DNA of 64,000 bases from Haliea sp. (GTDB taxonomy: Bacteria; Pseudomonadota; Gammaproteobacteria; Pseudomonadales; Halieaceae): NCBI GenBank assembly GCA_024642265.1, contig JAHEBL010000002.1:37871-101870 (forward strand), given 5' to 3'. Each line of letters starts with the position of its first letter. The first letter of the stretch is position 1. A model generated the notes under the pieces. It was not told where the DNA came from and did no database searches. It saw only the letters and a list, made by a program, of their open reading frames with translations. The position numbers and the translations under genes are program-made. This document shows positions 52,105 through 60,787 of this stretch, one piece after another.

Positions 52105-52979
52105 CGGGAGTCAGCCCCGGCGGCATCAGCCATGCCGCCCGCCCAGGCGATGGCCCGCTGCAACACCTGGCGGTATGCCGGCTCCGCATAGCTCGCAGCG
52201 GTGTGTCCCTGTGCCGAGTAAAACACCCGGCCGCTGCCGACGCAGTGCTTCCAGATCACCGGGTGGTCGTCGCCCATGGCCAGTTCGGTACCGAAAAACG
52301 ATCCCGGCGCATAGCTGCGCTCGTCGATGCCCACCAGAATATCGACATCGGGCGCCCGGGGGCTTGCCTCGAACGAGTACCACTCGTCCTCACGCACCCA
52401 CTTGTCGGGTAAATCCGCGACGATCGGGTCCCTGGGCTGCTCGGGAATCAGGGTCGCCCGCTGGAACTGGGGGTCCAGCGGATGGCCGGTAAACCTGGCC
52501 CGAATCACGACATCCTGGTACCAGGGCCACGCATCATGGCTGCCGTCACCGGCCGCATGCAGGCCGACGAAGCCGCCGCCACCCTCCAACCAGGCGCGCA
52601 TCGCCGCGCGCTGCTCGGCAGTGAGCACATCCCCGGTTACGTTGTTCCACACAACCACATCAAACTGCTCCAGGTCCCGGGGATTGAATACCGCCCCGCT
52701 GTCGCTGAAGTAGACATTCCAGCCCTGCCCTGCAGCCATCTCCTGCAACAATTCCCGCGCCGCGGGAATGGCCTCCTTGTGAATAAAGGAATTGGTCTTG
52801 GAAAAAACCAGTATCGCGGGGTGCTGCAGGACCGGCACATCGGGGCGCTCGGTTTCAAATACGGGCAGTCGCAGGAAACCCAGGGAACGCGCCTCCATTA
52901 CGCCGCGGATTGCGAAAAACAGAAACAGTATGAACAGGATACCGAGTACGACCCGCAACCGCTTCCACCGCGTCTTCAT
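52095..52979 (-). CDS. ThuA-like domain protein with N-terminal membrane anchor
   Basis: This 294-aa protein begins with a basic segment and a hydrophobic helix (VVLGILFILFLFFAI), so the body lies outside the inner membrane. The ThuA-like (class I glutamine amidotransferase-like) domain shows ILVFSKTNSFIHKEAIP, FDVVVWNNVTGDVL and GGGFVGLHAAGDGSH. ThuA proteins are linked to use of 3-keto sugars made by glucoside 3-dehydrogenase. The ATG at 52977-52979 has GGAAGG upstream and overlaps the stop of the KstD-like gene. Placement among steroid-type genes is unusual. Confidence 0.85.
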   Translation of the reverse strand: MKTRWKRLRVVLGILFILFLFFAIRGVMEARSLGFLRLPVFETERPDVPVLQHPAILVFSKTNSFIHKEAIPAARELLQEMAAGQGWNVYFSDSGAVFNPRDLEQFDVVVWNNVTGDVLTAEQRAAMRAWLEGGGGFVGLHAAGDGSHDAWPWYQDVVIRARFTGHPLDPQFQRATLIPEQPRDPIVADLPDKWVREDEWYSFEASPRAPDVDILVGIDERSYAPGSFFGTELAMGDDHPVIWKHCVGSGRVFYSAQGHTAASYAEPAYRQVLQRAIAWAGGMADAAGADSRCE

Positions 52980-54652
52980 CGATCGCCTTCCTTCGCGGCG
53001 CACTGCGCGGCCACGTACGCCCAGGTGAAGGCCGGCCCGATACTGCAGCCGGCGCCGGGGTAGAAACGGCCCATGACCGAAGCGGTGGATATCCCGGTGG
53101 CGTAAAGCCCGGGTATCACAGAGCCGTCGCCCCGCAGCACCCGCGCATGCTCATCGGTGACAACACCGCCAAAGGTGCCAACATCCCCGGGCACCACCGG
53201 CACCGCGTAAAACGGTCCCTGCTCGATAGCGCCGAGGGTCTGGGAGGGTCGGTGAAAGCGATCTCCCAGCCAGAGGTCGTAGGCGCGCTCTCCGCGCTGG
53301 AAATCCTCATCGCGATTATTCTTCACAAAGCCGTTGAAGCGCGCAATGGTCGCTTCGAGTACCGCGGGCTCCACGCCGATCAGGCGCGCCAGATCGGCGA
53401 TCGTATCGCCCTGCTTGAGGTAACCCTCGTCGTACCAGCGCTGCGGCTTTTTACTGCCCGCCATGGTGCCGGCCAACATGTATTTGCGCAGGTACTGGCT
53501 GTCGAATATAGCCCAGCTCGGCACTGCGGCAACCGTTTTGTCACGCTCCAGCATGCCCTTGCAATAGGCCATGTAGGAGCCGCCCTCATTCATGTACCGC
53601 ACACCGCTGCGATCCACCAGAATAGCGTGGGGCGCGGCGGTCAAGCGCTGGGCGGAGGGCTTGATATCGTCGCCCTCCTTACCCGGCGCCAGGGTGCTCT
53701 GGTAGCCGACCATTTCCTCCATCTGCGCCAGCGCCGCCCCGTGTCGCTCCATTTCCTCGATCATTTCGCCGGTATCGCCCGGCGCGGCGTTGCTCCACGC
53801 TGCGGATGTCCCGGGCTGGTAGCGGTCGCGCATGGGCTGGTTGAGGGAAAAGCCGCCGGCATTGACCAGCACACCCAGGCGGGAGCCTACCCGCCAGGGG
53901 CGACCCTCGCGCTCCGTCACCACCCCCTTTACTGCGCCCTCCTCCAGGATCAGCTCGCGCACCGGGGAGCTGGTGCGAACCTCGATGCCCGCCTTGAGTA
54001 CGGCCTGCAGCATGCGCCCCTGCAACGCGGCGCCGGCCGATACCCAGCGCTTGCCCGTCAACAGCGCCGCCATGCTGCGCCCGATGACCCTCAGCAGGAG
54101 CCACCTGGATTTCCAGGAGCGCCTGAAGTCAGGCAGCGCAAGCGCCTCTTCCAGCGTCGCCGGCATGGTGAGGAAACCGGTGCGCAATTTGTCCCGCCAC
54201 GCTCCCAGCTCCTTGACGTTGAACGGCTCCGCCACCACGGTGCGTCCCGCCGCGAGACCGCCGGGGCGCTCCTCGTAATAATCGGGCCAGTAACTGACAC
54301 GGTTCAGCCTGATGCCCCGGGAGAGCAGGAACTCCACCATTCGCGGCGCTTCGGTAAGGAAAGTATGGCGTCGTGCGGGGGTGGCCGCAGGCGCATCGGC
54401 CTGATCGCCCGTGACGCTCTCCAGGTAAGTGGCGGCCAGTTCATGACTGTCCTCGACGCCATCGCGCCGCATAAAGGGATTATTGGGGATCCACATCACC
54501 CCCCCGGACTTGGCCGTGGTACCCCCGACCAGCCCGGTCTTTTCCAGGATCATCACCGTTTGGCCGCGAGACTGCAGGTACAGTGCCGCACACATCGAGC
54601 CGGCACCGCTGCCAACGACGATAAAATCGACGCTCTCGTCAAAGTCGCTCAC
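52976..54652 (-). CDS. FAD-dependent 3-ketosteroid delta1-dehydrogenase-like protein
   Basis: This 558-aa flavoprotein has FIVVGSGAGSMCAALYL (residues 10-26), GGTTAKSGGVMWIPNN near residue 41, and the C-terminal ATGISTASVMGRFYPGAG. Tyr531 stands at the position of the catalytic Tyr487 of Rhodococcus KstD, unlike its paralogue at 47885. It lacks the Pro of the usual YPGPG, reading YPGAG. It lies between an aldo/keto reductase gene and the ThuA-like gene in one operon. A 3-keto-steroid or a related cyclic ketone is the probable substrate. Confidence 0.88.
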   Translation of the reverse strand: MSDFDESVDFIVVGSGAGSMCAALYLQSRGQTVMILEKTGLVGGTTAKSGGVMWIPNNPFMRRDGVEDSHELAATYLESVTGDQADAPAATPARRHTFLTEAPRMVEFLLSRGIRLNRVSYWPDYYEERPGGLAAGRTVVAEPFNVKELGAWRDKLRTGFLTMPATLEEALALPDFRRSWKSRWLLLRVIGRSMAALLTGKRWVSAGAALQGRMLQAVLKAGIEVRTSSPVRELILEEGAVKGVVTEREGRPWRVGSRLGVLVNAGGFSLNQPMRDRYQPGTSAAWSNAAPGDTGEMIEEMERHGAALAQMEEMVGYQSTLAPGKEGDDIKPSAQRLTAAPHAILVDRSGVRYMNEGGSYMAYCKGMLERDKTVAAVPSWAIFDSQYLRKYMLAGTMAGSKKPQRWYDEGYLKQGDTIADLARLIGVEPAVLEATIARFNGFVKNNRDEDFQRGERAYDLWLGDRFHRPSQTLGAIEQGPFYAVPVVPGDVGTFGGVVTDEHARVLRGDGSVIPGLYATGISTASVMGRFYPGAGCSIGPAFTWAYVAAQCAAKEGDR

Positions 54653-54683
54653 GGGTTGTCCTCGCCTGTCGCCAATCCCATCC

Positions 54684-55763
54684 TCACCGCCTCAGCCCTC
54701 CGGATCGCTCTATGCTGACCCCGCCGAACATTATGTCCGTTGCCGGCGAGTTAAGAAAATCGTGGGGGAATCCCAGGTCGACCCGGCTGACGCTGTCCAG
54801 TCGTGCGATATGTTCCCCGCCCAGCTCCACATCGAGAGACGCAAGATTATCCTGCAGCTGATCGAGCGTGCGCACCCCAATAATCGTCGAGGCGACAGAC
54901 CGGTTCAGCAGAATCCAGGCCAGGGCGACCTGCGCCGGTGTTGCACCCGACTCCTGCGCAATCGCCCGGATGGCGTCGGCGATCGCCAGTGTGCGCTCGC
55001 TGAGCCGCCCGGTGGCAAGATTGATCCCCTTGCGCGTATCGAAACCCGGGCTGTCACCCGACGGGCCGGGCCGCAGATCGTCCGGGGTGTATTTTCCGGA
55101 CAGGGTCCCACCAGCCAGGGGTGACCAGGGCAGCACGCCAAGGCCCATTTCCCGCGCCATCGGGATCAGCTCCCTCTCCACGGTCCGCTCCGCCAGACTG
55201 TAGGGGATCTGCAGGGCAACCAGTGGGCTCCAGCCGCGCAGCTCGGCGATGGCCTGCATTCGCGAGACCTGCCAGGCGGGGGTATCGGAAATACCGACGT
55301 ACAGGACCTTGCCCGCCCGCACCAGGTCATCGAAGGCCCGCAACACTTCCTCCACCGGGGTGGTGTCGTCCCAGACGTGGAGGTAGAACAGGTCGATATG
55401 GTCGGTCTGCAGTCGCCTGAGACTGGCTTCCACCGACTGCACCATGTTCTTGCGCTGGTTGCCGCTGGCGTTGGCATCGCCCCTGCGCATACTCAGGGAG
55501 TATTTCGTCGCCAGCACGAGTTGCTCCCGCCGCCCCTTGAGGAGCCGGCCGAGCATGCATTCGGCTTCGCCCCCGGCATAGAAGTTGGCTGTGTCGACAG
55601 CGTTGCCGCCGGCCTCGATATAGCCGTCAAGCAGGCCCCTGGCCTCGTCTTCGTCGCAACCCCAGGCGGCGGGCACTCCAAAGTTCATTGTTCCAAGGGT
55701 AAGCGGGGACACCCGCAGGCCGGAACGGCCAAGCAGGCGATAGTGGTCAAGTTTATGGGGCAT
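54684..55763 (-). CDS. Aldo/keto reductase
   Basis: This 359-aa NADPH-dependent enzyme has the family layout: GTMNFGVPAAWG near residue 24, catalytic Asp/Tyr in AVDTANFYAGGEAE (near 55-62), Lys in LATKYSLS (near 87) and His in FYLHVWDD (near 127), with cofactor-binding SVASTIIGVRT toward the C terminus. The start MPHKLDHYRLLGRSG at 55761-55763 follows CCGGAG; a much longer open frame upstream covers the divergent cupin gene and is rejected. It is the first gene of the operon. Confidence 0.92.
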   Translation of the reverse strand: MPHKLDHYRLLGRSGLRVSPLTLGTMNFGVPAAWGCDEDEARGLLDGYIEAGGNAVDTANFYAGGEAECMLGRLLKGRREQLVLATKYSLSMRRGDANASGNQRKNMVQSVEASLRRLQTDHIDLFYLHVWDDTTPVEEVLRAFDDLVRAGKVLYVGISDTPAWQVSRMQAIAELRGWSPLVALQIPYSLAERTVERELIPMAREMGLGVLPWSPLAGGTLSGKYTPDDLRPGPSGDSPGFDTRKGINLATGRLSERTLAIADAIRAIAQESGATPAQVALAWILLNRSVASTIIGVRTLDQLQDNLASLDVELGGEHIARLDSVSRVDLGFPHDFLNSPATDIMFGGVSIERSGGLRR

Positions 55764-55795
55764 CCACTGCTCCGGGGTCACGGCACCCGACCATG

Positions 55796-55830
55796 CTAGC
55801 AATTGAACATCGTTGTTGTATAGTGATAAA
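55796..55830 (+). promoter_or_regulatory. Promoter/operator before the cupin gene, related to the ferredoxin-operon site
   Basis: The 21-mer ATTGAACATCGTTGTTGTATA (55802-55822) matches the site at 46243-46263 at 18 of 21 bases, in the same orientation relative to the downstream gene. TATAGT (55819-55824) is a likely -10. It lies in the 126-bp divergent gap between the aldo/keto reductase and cupin genes. Confidence 0.5.
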
Positions 55831-55889
55831 CAAATCCATCGCCGGGGTTCTTCCTCCCGGTCATTCCGCCATACAGGGAGTTCAATCTC

Positions 55890-56429
55890 ATGCCTGGTAC
55901 CACCCCCGTCAAGCGCCGCCGGATCAGTGTCTTCCGCGCCGAGGACGCTACCGGAATCGAACCCGAGATGATGCCACGGGAAGGGATAGACGAGGCAGTG
56001 CTGGCGGGCTTTGCCAGGCTCGCCGAGGCGAATGCGAGAGAGGGCATGGGGGAGCAAACCCGTCTCCTGTTCAGGGAGTCCGGCGACCAGGGAATGAGCC
56101 TGGTGCACGCCTGGTTCAAGAGCGGCTATGTGCTGCCCTTCCACAGCCATAACACGGACTGCCTCTACTATGTCATAGCCGGCGAACTGCATATGGGTTC
56201 CCACGTGCTGAAAAAGGGAGACGGCATATTTATCCCGAAAGACCAGGCGTACGGCTACGAGGCGGGCCCCGACGGCGTTGAAGTACTGGAGTTTCGCAAT
56301 GCGACGCAATTCAACCTCAAATATGGGGCCAACGATGAGCGCCGCTGGAATCGGATAGCGGACACGTTTCGCGCCAGGGCCGACATCTGGGCCGGGGAAA
56401 CAGTGCCACCTTCCGCCCGGGGGAAATAA
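55890..56429 (+). CDS. Cupin-domain protein
   Basis: This 179-aa single-domain cupin shows the first motif as LPFHSHNTDCLYYVIAGE (near residue 90) and the second as KKGDGIFIPKDQAYGYEAG (near residue 112). The metal site would use the HSH pair, but the second motif has Tyr-Gly-Tyr where a third His is common, so metal binding may be altered. It may be a small dioxygenase, isomerase or sensor; the reaction is unknown. It precedes an APH-fold gene and shares a promoter motif with the [3Fe-4S] ferredoxin operon. Confidence 0.78.
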   Translation: MPGTTPVKRRRISVFRAEDATGIEPEMMPREGIDEAVLAGFARLAEANAREGMGEQTRLLFRESGDQGMSLVHAWFKSGYVLPFHSHNTDCLYYVIAGELHMGSHVLKKGDGIFIPKDQAYGYEAGPDGVEVLEFRNATQFNLKYGANDERRWNRIADTFRARADIWAGETVPPSARGK

Positions 56430-56481
56430 GCTTGTCACCCCCGAAGGGCGGCCTCGCAGCGACAAACAGCACGGCTTTACC

Positions 56482-57765
56482 GTGATTGACTGGGTGTCGG
56501 GGGACACGCTCAAGCTGGCGTTTCCTGCACACGGCGAAGCCCTGCGCGCAGGCGGGGCGGCTTTCCTGACCCGCGCGTTTCGCGCCGCTGGAGCAATCCC
56601 GGAGCACAACCGTATCACCCGGATCACCCGGTTGCAGGATTGCGGCGGTGGCAGCACCGGGCGCAAACTGCTCCTGTCCGTCGACTACCAGACCCCGGAC
56701 CCGGATCTGCACAGCGAGCTCTTCGTGAAGTTTTCCAGGGATTTCGACGATCCGATTCGCGACCGCGCCCGCTTCCAGATGGAGCTCGAATCACAACTCG
56801 CATTACTGTCACGCAGTCCGCAATTCCCTATCGCGGTTCCCGCCTGCTACTTTTCCGACTTTCACCGGGAATCCGGCACCGGCATCCTGATCACCCAGCG
56901 TATCGCTTTTGGCAGCGGCAATATCGAGCGCCATTATGAAAAGTGCCTCGATTACGACATGCCGGAGCCACTGCAGCACTACCGTGCCCTGGTAACAGCC
57001 CTGGCGCGTCTTGCCGGCACCCACAAGGCTGGTCGGCTGCCGGATACCGTAGAACAGTGTTTTCCGTTTGATCCCGGAAAACTGTCGGTCAGCCGACGCG
57101 ATCCCTATACACCACAGCAGATCCGCAACAGGGTCGCCCGCTATGCAGAGTTCGCAGGGAACTATCCAGACCTGTTACCCGCCGCTATTCGCTCGCCCGG
57201 CTTCATCAGCCGGCTGGCGGATGAAGCACCGCGATTCATGGCGATCGCCCCGGCGGCGAGTGCCCTGTTGGCCGGCAAGCCGGAGTTCATCGCCCTGTGC
57301 CACTGGAACGCCAACGTCGACAACGCCTGGTTCTGGCGGGATCGGTCCGGGCGACTTCAATGCGGCCTGATGGACTGGGGCCACGTCAGCCAGATGAACG
57401 TGGCGATGGCGTTATGGGGTTGTTTGAGCGGCGCGGAAACCGTGCTCTGGAACAGGCACCTGGACCAGTTGCTGCTGCTGTTTGTCGAGGAGTTCCGCCA
57501 CAGCGGCGGCCCGGCGCTCAACTGCGATGAACTGAAGATGCACCTGGAGGCTTACGTCGCAACGATGGGGCTGGCCTGGCTGCTGGACGCCCCGCCGCTG
57601 ATTCTCGCCCGGGTTCCGGACCTGGCCGAGGTGAGGGACTATCGTGACCCGCGCTTCAGGCAGAACGAATTCGCCCGCGCGCAACTTCACTTGCTGACTG
57701 CATTCCTGAACATGTGGGAAGGCCACGACATGGCGCGACTCATTACTGAACTGGAGCGCCGGTAG
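56482..57765 (+). CDS. Aminoglycoside phosphotransferase-fold protein (ecdysteroid-kinase-like), catalytic Asp replaced
   Basis: This 427-aa protein has the kinase-like APH fold: GGGSTGRKLLLSVDY near residue 55 as the ATP-binding part, and LMDWGHVSQMNVAMALWG near residue 297 as the metal-binding Asp segment. The Brenner motif HGDxxxxN reads HWNANVDN, starting at His274, so the usual catalytic Asp is Asn. Related ecdysteroid kinases phosphorylate steroid alcohols; here activity may be altered or lost. The start is a GTG at 56482-56484 with no clear ribosome site, so the N terminus is uncertain. Confidence 0.75.
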   Translation: MIDWVSGDTLKLAFPAHGEALRAGGAAFLTRAFRAAGAIPEHNRITRITRLQDCGGGSTGRKLLLSVDYQTPDPDLHSELFVKFSRDFDDPIRDRARFQMELESQLALLSRSPQFPIAVPACYFSDFHRESGTGILITQRIAFGSGNIERHYEKCLDYDMPEPLQHYRALVTALARLAGTHKAGRLPDTVEQCFPFDPGKLSVSRRDPYTPQQIRNRVARYAEFAGNYPDLLPAAIRSPGFISRLADEAPRFMAIAPAASALLAGKPEFIALCHWNANVDNAWFWRDRSGRLQCGLMDWGHVSQMNVAMALWGCLSGAETVLWNRHLDQLLLLFVEEFRHSGGPALNCDELKMHLEAYVATMGLAWLLDAPPLILARVPDLAEVRDYRDPRFRQNEFARAQLHLLTAFLNMWEGHDMARLITELERR

Positions 57766-57782
57766 CCGGACCTGCCGGGTTT

Positions 57783-59549
57783 TCAGGCCGCAATTCCCAG
57801 TCGCTTCAGCGCGAGCTGGCGAATCTCGGTCACCTTGGCCTTCTCGTTGCCGGTCAGGGGAAAATCCTCCTCTGCGAAGAACAGCAGTTCGCGAGGAATT
57901 TTATAGCTGGCCAGGCGCTCCTTCAGGTAGGCGATCAGTTGCCCGTGATCGAGCGTGGCCCCGTCGATGGGCACGATACAGGACACCACCATTTCGCTGA
58001 GAGTCTCATGGGGTACGCCGACGGTCTGGCTGCGTTTTACGCCGGGGTAGGTGGCCAGGCAGTCATCGACTTCCTGCGGCGATACATTGGCGCCGCCGGT
58101 CTTGATAATGTCGTTGAGACGACCCTCCCAGTACAGGCGCCCTTCACCGTCAACGTAGCCGCCATCGCCGGTACAGAAATAGCCCTCGTCATCGAAAGTC
58201 TCTTCCAGGGTCTTGCCAATATAGCCAATCATCAGCGTGGGACCCTTGATGCAGATCTCCCCGCGCTCACCGACCGGGACCGGGGCGTGGCTCTGTGGAT
58301 CGACTATTTTCAGCAGATTGCCCGGCAGTGGCACCCCCGCGCTGCCGGCATACTGCTCAGCCGGCGTGTCGGCGTCGTAAGAGGTGTTGATGGTCATGGT
58401 TTCGGTGGTGCCAAACGACATGGGCAGCATCCAGTCGGTATTCACCGTCGGGTGCTCCATGATGATTTCCCCGCGCGTGATGTAGCGCAGGCTGCTCAGG
58501 TCGGCCTCCAGGTAGCCCGGCACGGCCTGCAGCCGCGCCCACTGGTGCGGCCTGCCGTTCAAAAAGTTGACCCGCTCGGCCTCGATAAGCTTGACCGCTG
58601 CATCGGCGTCGAACAGCGGTTGCAAAATGACCGCGCCACCGGTCGCCAGGGCAACGCCAACGATCATCGAGATATTGCCCGACCAGAAAAACCCGTTCCC
58701 GGTCCAGGCGCGTCCGGGCTCCCTGACTGCCATGACCCGCGGCCAGCGCCACCACTGGACCGCAAAAGCACGCTGCGCATGCATGATACCCTTGGGCAGG
58801 CTGGTGGTGCCGGAGGAAAAAAACAGACCACCGGTGTCCGCGGGACTGACGGCGGCCGCCCTGGCCTCTACCACCTCGGCGGCCACCGCTTCGGACCTGG
58901 CGATGAAGGCGGCCCAGGGCTCAAGGGCAGCGAGATCGTCGCCCGCCCCGTGGCCGTCGCCGTGCTCTGTGGCGGTGATGCCTTCGAGCCTGACCAGGTG
59001 CCGCAGAAACGGGAATTTTTTCGACGACAGTTCCCCGACGGCGCTGTCGGCGATCGCGGGTTCCAACTCCGCCAGCAGGGCAGCGAAATCTTTTTTCAGG
59101 ACCCGGTCCTCGAACAACAGTGTCGAAATGCCGGACACCGCGATCAGGTGCTCGAGTTCCGCCGCGGTGGAAAACGTGCTGAGTGCTACCGTCACCCCGC
59201 CTGCCATGGCCGTGCCGAAGAGCGCAGAGAGGTATTCCGGCCGGTTGGTCATGAGAATGCCGACGCGGCTGTCCTTATCCACGCCCGTGTCAATCAGCGC
59301 CCGCGCGACCTCCACCGAACGATCCCAGAGATCTCGATAGCTCCAGCGCTCGACCCGGTCGTCGCAATGCAACACCAGGGCTTCGCGCTCGGCGTAACGG
59401 TCGCACACCTCGCGCAGAAAACCGGGGATGGTCAATGCACCCATTCCCGGTTCGTCAGCCAGGCGCATGCCCCTGACCAGGGACACGGACGGGTCTTCCA
59501 GGAAAGCCCGCTTGCCCGGTATCGCCATACTGGCCCGGTCCGTTTGCAT
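57783..59549 (-). CDS. Acyl-CoA synthetase (AMP-forming, class I adenylate-forming)
   Basis: This 588-aa enzyme activates a carboxylic acid with ATP and CoA. The P-loop motif is LFFSSGTTSLPKGIMH near residue 237. The adenylate-binding SFGTTETMTI is near 379, YFCTGDGGYVDGEGRLYWEGR near 455, and the hinge/C-terminal Lys region GNEKAKVTEIR is near the end. The frame opens five bases after the MaoC-like gene; a second in-frame ATG is seven codons downstream. It probably loads the side-chain acid for the dehydrogenase and hydratase steps encoded just upstream. Confidence 0.94.
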   Translation of the reverse strand: MQTDRASMAIPGKRAFLEDPSVSLVRGMRLADEPGMGALTIPGFLREVCDRYAEREALVLHCDDRVERWSYRDLWDRSVEVARALIDTGVDKDSRVGILMTNRPEYLSALFGTAMAGGVTVALSTFSTAAELEHLIAVSGISTLLFEDRVLKKDFAALLAELEPAIADSAVGELSSKKFPFLRHLVRLEGITATEHGDGHGAGDDLAALEPWAAFIARSEAVAAEVVEARAAAVSPADTGGLFFSSGTTSLPKGIMHAQRAFAVQWWRWPRVMAVREPGRAWTGNGFFWSGNISMIVGVALATGGAVILQPLFDADAAVKLIEAERVNFLNGRPHQWARLQAVPGYLEADLSSLRYITRGEIIMEHPTVNTDWMLPMSFGTTETMTINTSYDADTPAEQYAGSAGVPLPGNLLKIVDPQSHAPVPVGERGEICIKGPTLMIGYIGKTLEETFDDEGYFCTGDGGYVDGEGRLYWEGRLNDIIKTGGANVSPQEVDDCLATYPGVKRSQTVGVPHETLSEMVVSCIVPIDGATLDHGQLIAYLKERLASYKIPRELLFFAEEDFPLTGNEKAKVTEIRQLALKRLGIAA

Positions 59550-59554
59550 TGCGG

Positions 59555-60745
59555 TCAGAACGGCAGTTCGACTTCAGCGGTAGCGCTGAGAATGACCTCG
59601 CCATCCTGCGTCGACTGCCTGACCTTCACCACCACCACCGGCATACCGTAGGGCGACTGGTCGATCTTTTCGATCACCTCGCCATCGAGGTAGGTCACGT
59701 CGCCCTCGAAGGCCGGGCTGCGGAACTGGGACTTGGAGTGCCAGATATAGCCGTCGTGCCCGGCCCAGTAGGCGACGTAATCGTGAAACCAGGCGCTCAT
59801 CGAGGCACCGTAACCATAGGCCCCGCCCATTCCTATTTTCTCCGCCTTGTCGGCGTTGATGTGACCGCTTGACGGACCGTGGTAAAGGCCGTCTTTCTGG
59901 CGGGGATCGATCAGGCCGGCCTCGTGGTCGTAGGTCATGTTCGCGTCGAAGCCCGCATCCTCCTTGGCGGGGTCGTAGACACCCTCCGGGGCATTCCAGC
60001 GCCAGGTACCCCAGATATTCTGGCGGTGAGCGCGGCACTCCAGCGCGAAAGTGACTACCGAGTGCGGGCCGATCACGCGCCGCGGCAACGTGTCACCCAC
60101 CTTCACCTCCTCGTACTGCGGCGACTTGCCCTCGCGGTTGGACAGAATCCAGTCGAGGCGGGCACGGTTGATGTCTTCCAGTTCCGCGGCGGTCCACTTT
60201 TTGGGTTCGCGCTGCTTCTTGTCGTACATGCCGCGCTTGCGGGCCTCTTCGATGAGGTAGCGAATCGCGGTGGAACGCTCCTTGGCCACCAGTGCACCGC
60301 GCTGGTTGCGATGCACCGTATCACCCCGGGTGAACACCGTGGGGCCGGCGAACTTGGTATCAGCCACGCTGTAGCCGTCGAACCGGCGATCCTGGAACAG
60401 CTTGTCCCCGGGGCGCACGGCGGTGCCGTAAAACCACCACTCCTCGCCGCCGAAGATCAGGTGCGAGCCGGGAATCTTGCCGACACAGGCCGGGTGGCAG
60501 CCGTGGCCGTAGTCCATGGCAACCGTGAAGGACTGCGGTGCGACGATACCGCCGAACTTCGATTCCCTGGCGAATTCCTCGTTCCAGTGAATCGGGTTCG
60601 GGTAATCCATGGCCTGCACCCAGCGGCGGATATCCGTGGCGTTACAGGGGTCCCATAATTCTGCGAATATCACCGGTTTGCCGACCCACTTGTCCACATC
60701 ACTCAGGTCGAGTTCTATCTCACTTGTCTTGGCATTGGCGGACAT
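59555..60745 (-). CDS. MaoC-like double-hotdog enoyl-CoA hydratase/dehydratase
   Basis: This 396-aa protein contains two hotdog modules. The first carries the hydratase signature DYPNPIHWNEEFA (near residues 47-59), with the Asp and His used in MaoC enzymes, followed by GGIVAPQSF. The second half lacks that motif and has GMGGAYGYGASMSAWFHDY. Such proteins hydrate unsaturated CoA esters of bulky acids, including steroid side chains. It is followed by the acyl-CoA synthetase and preceded by a YhdH-type reductase in the same run. Confidence 0.87.
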   Translation of the reverse strand: MSANAKTSEIELDLSDVDKWVGKPVIFAELWDPCNATDIRRWVQAMDYPNPIHWNEEFARESKFGGIVAPQSFTVAMDYGHGCHPACVGKIPGSHLIFGGEEWWFYGTAVRPGDKLFQDRRFDGYSVADTKFAGPTVFTRGDTVHRNQRGALVAKERSTAIRYLIEEARKRGMYDKKQREPKKWTAAELEDINRARLDWILSNREGKSPQYEEVKVGDTLPRRVIGPHSVVTFALECRAHRQNIWGTWRWNAPEGVYDPAKEDAGFDANMTYDHEAGLIDPRQKDGLYHGPSSGHINADKAEKIGMGGAYGYGASMSAWFHDYVAYWAGHDGYIWHSKSQFRSPAFEGDVTYLDGEVIEKIDQSPYGMPVVVVKVRQSTQDGEVILSATAEVELPF

Positions 60746-60787
60746 CGGGCATCCCCTCGTTGAATGGTTAATTCTGAAAAGCGATCG

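Noticed and set aside
54684..56666. 660-codon reading for the aldo/keto reductase
   Set aside because: The first 300 codons lie opposite the cupin gene and have no family features. The internal ATG at 55763 has a ribosome site and starts the AKR fold.
57939..59651. Long open frame (570 codons) opposite the acyl-CoA synthetase
   Set aside because: The minus strand has the complete adenylate-forming motifs; the plus translation matches nothing recognisable.
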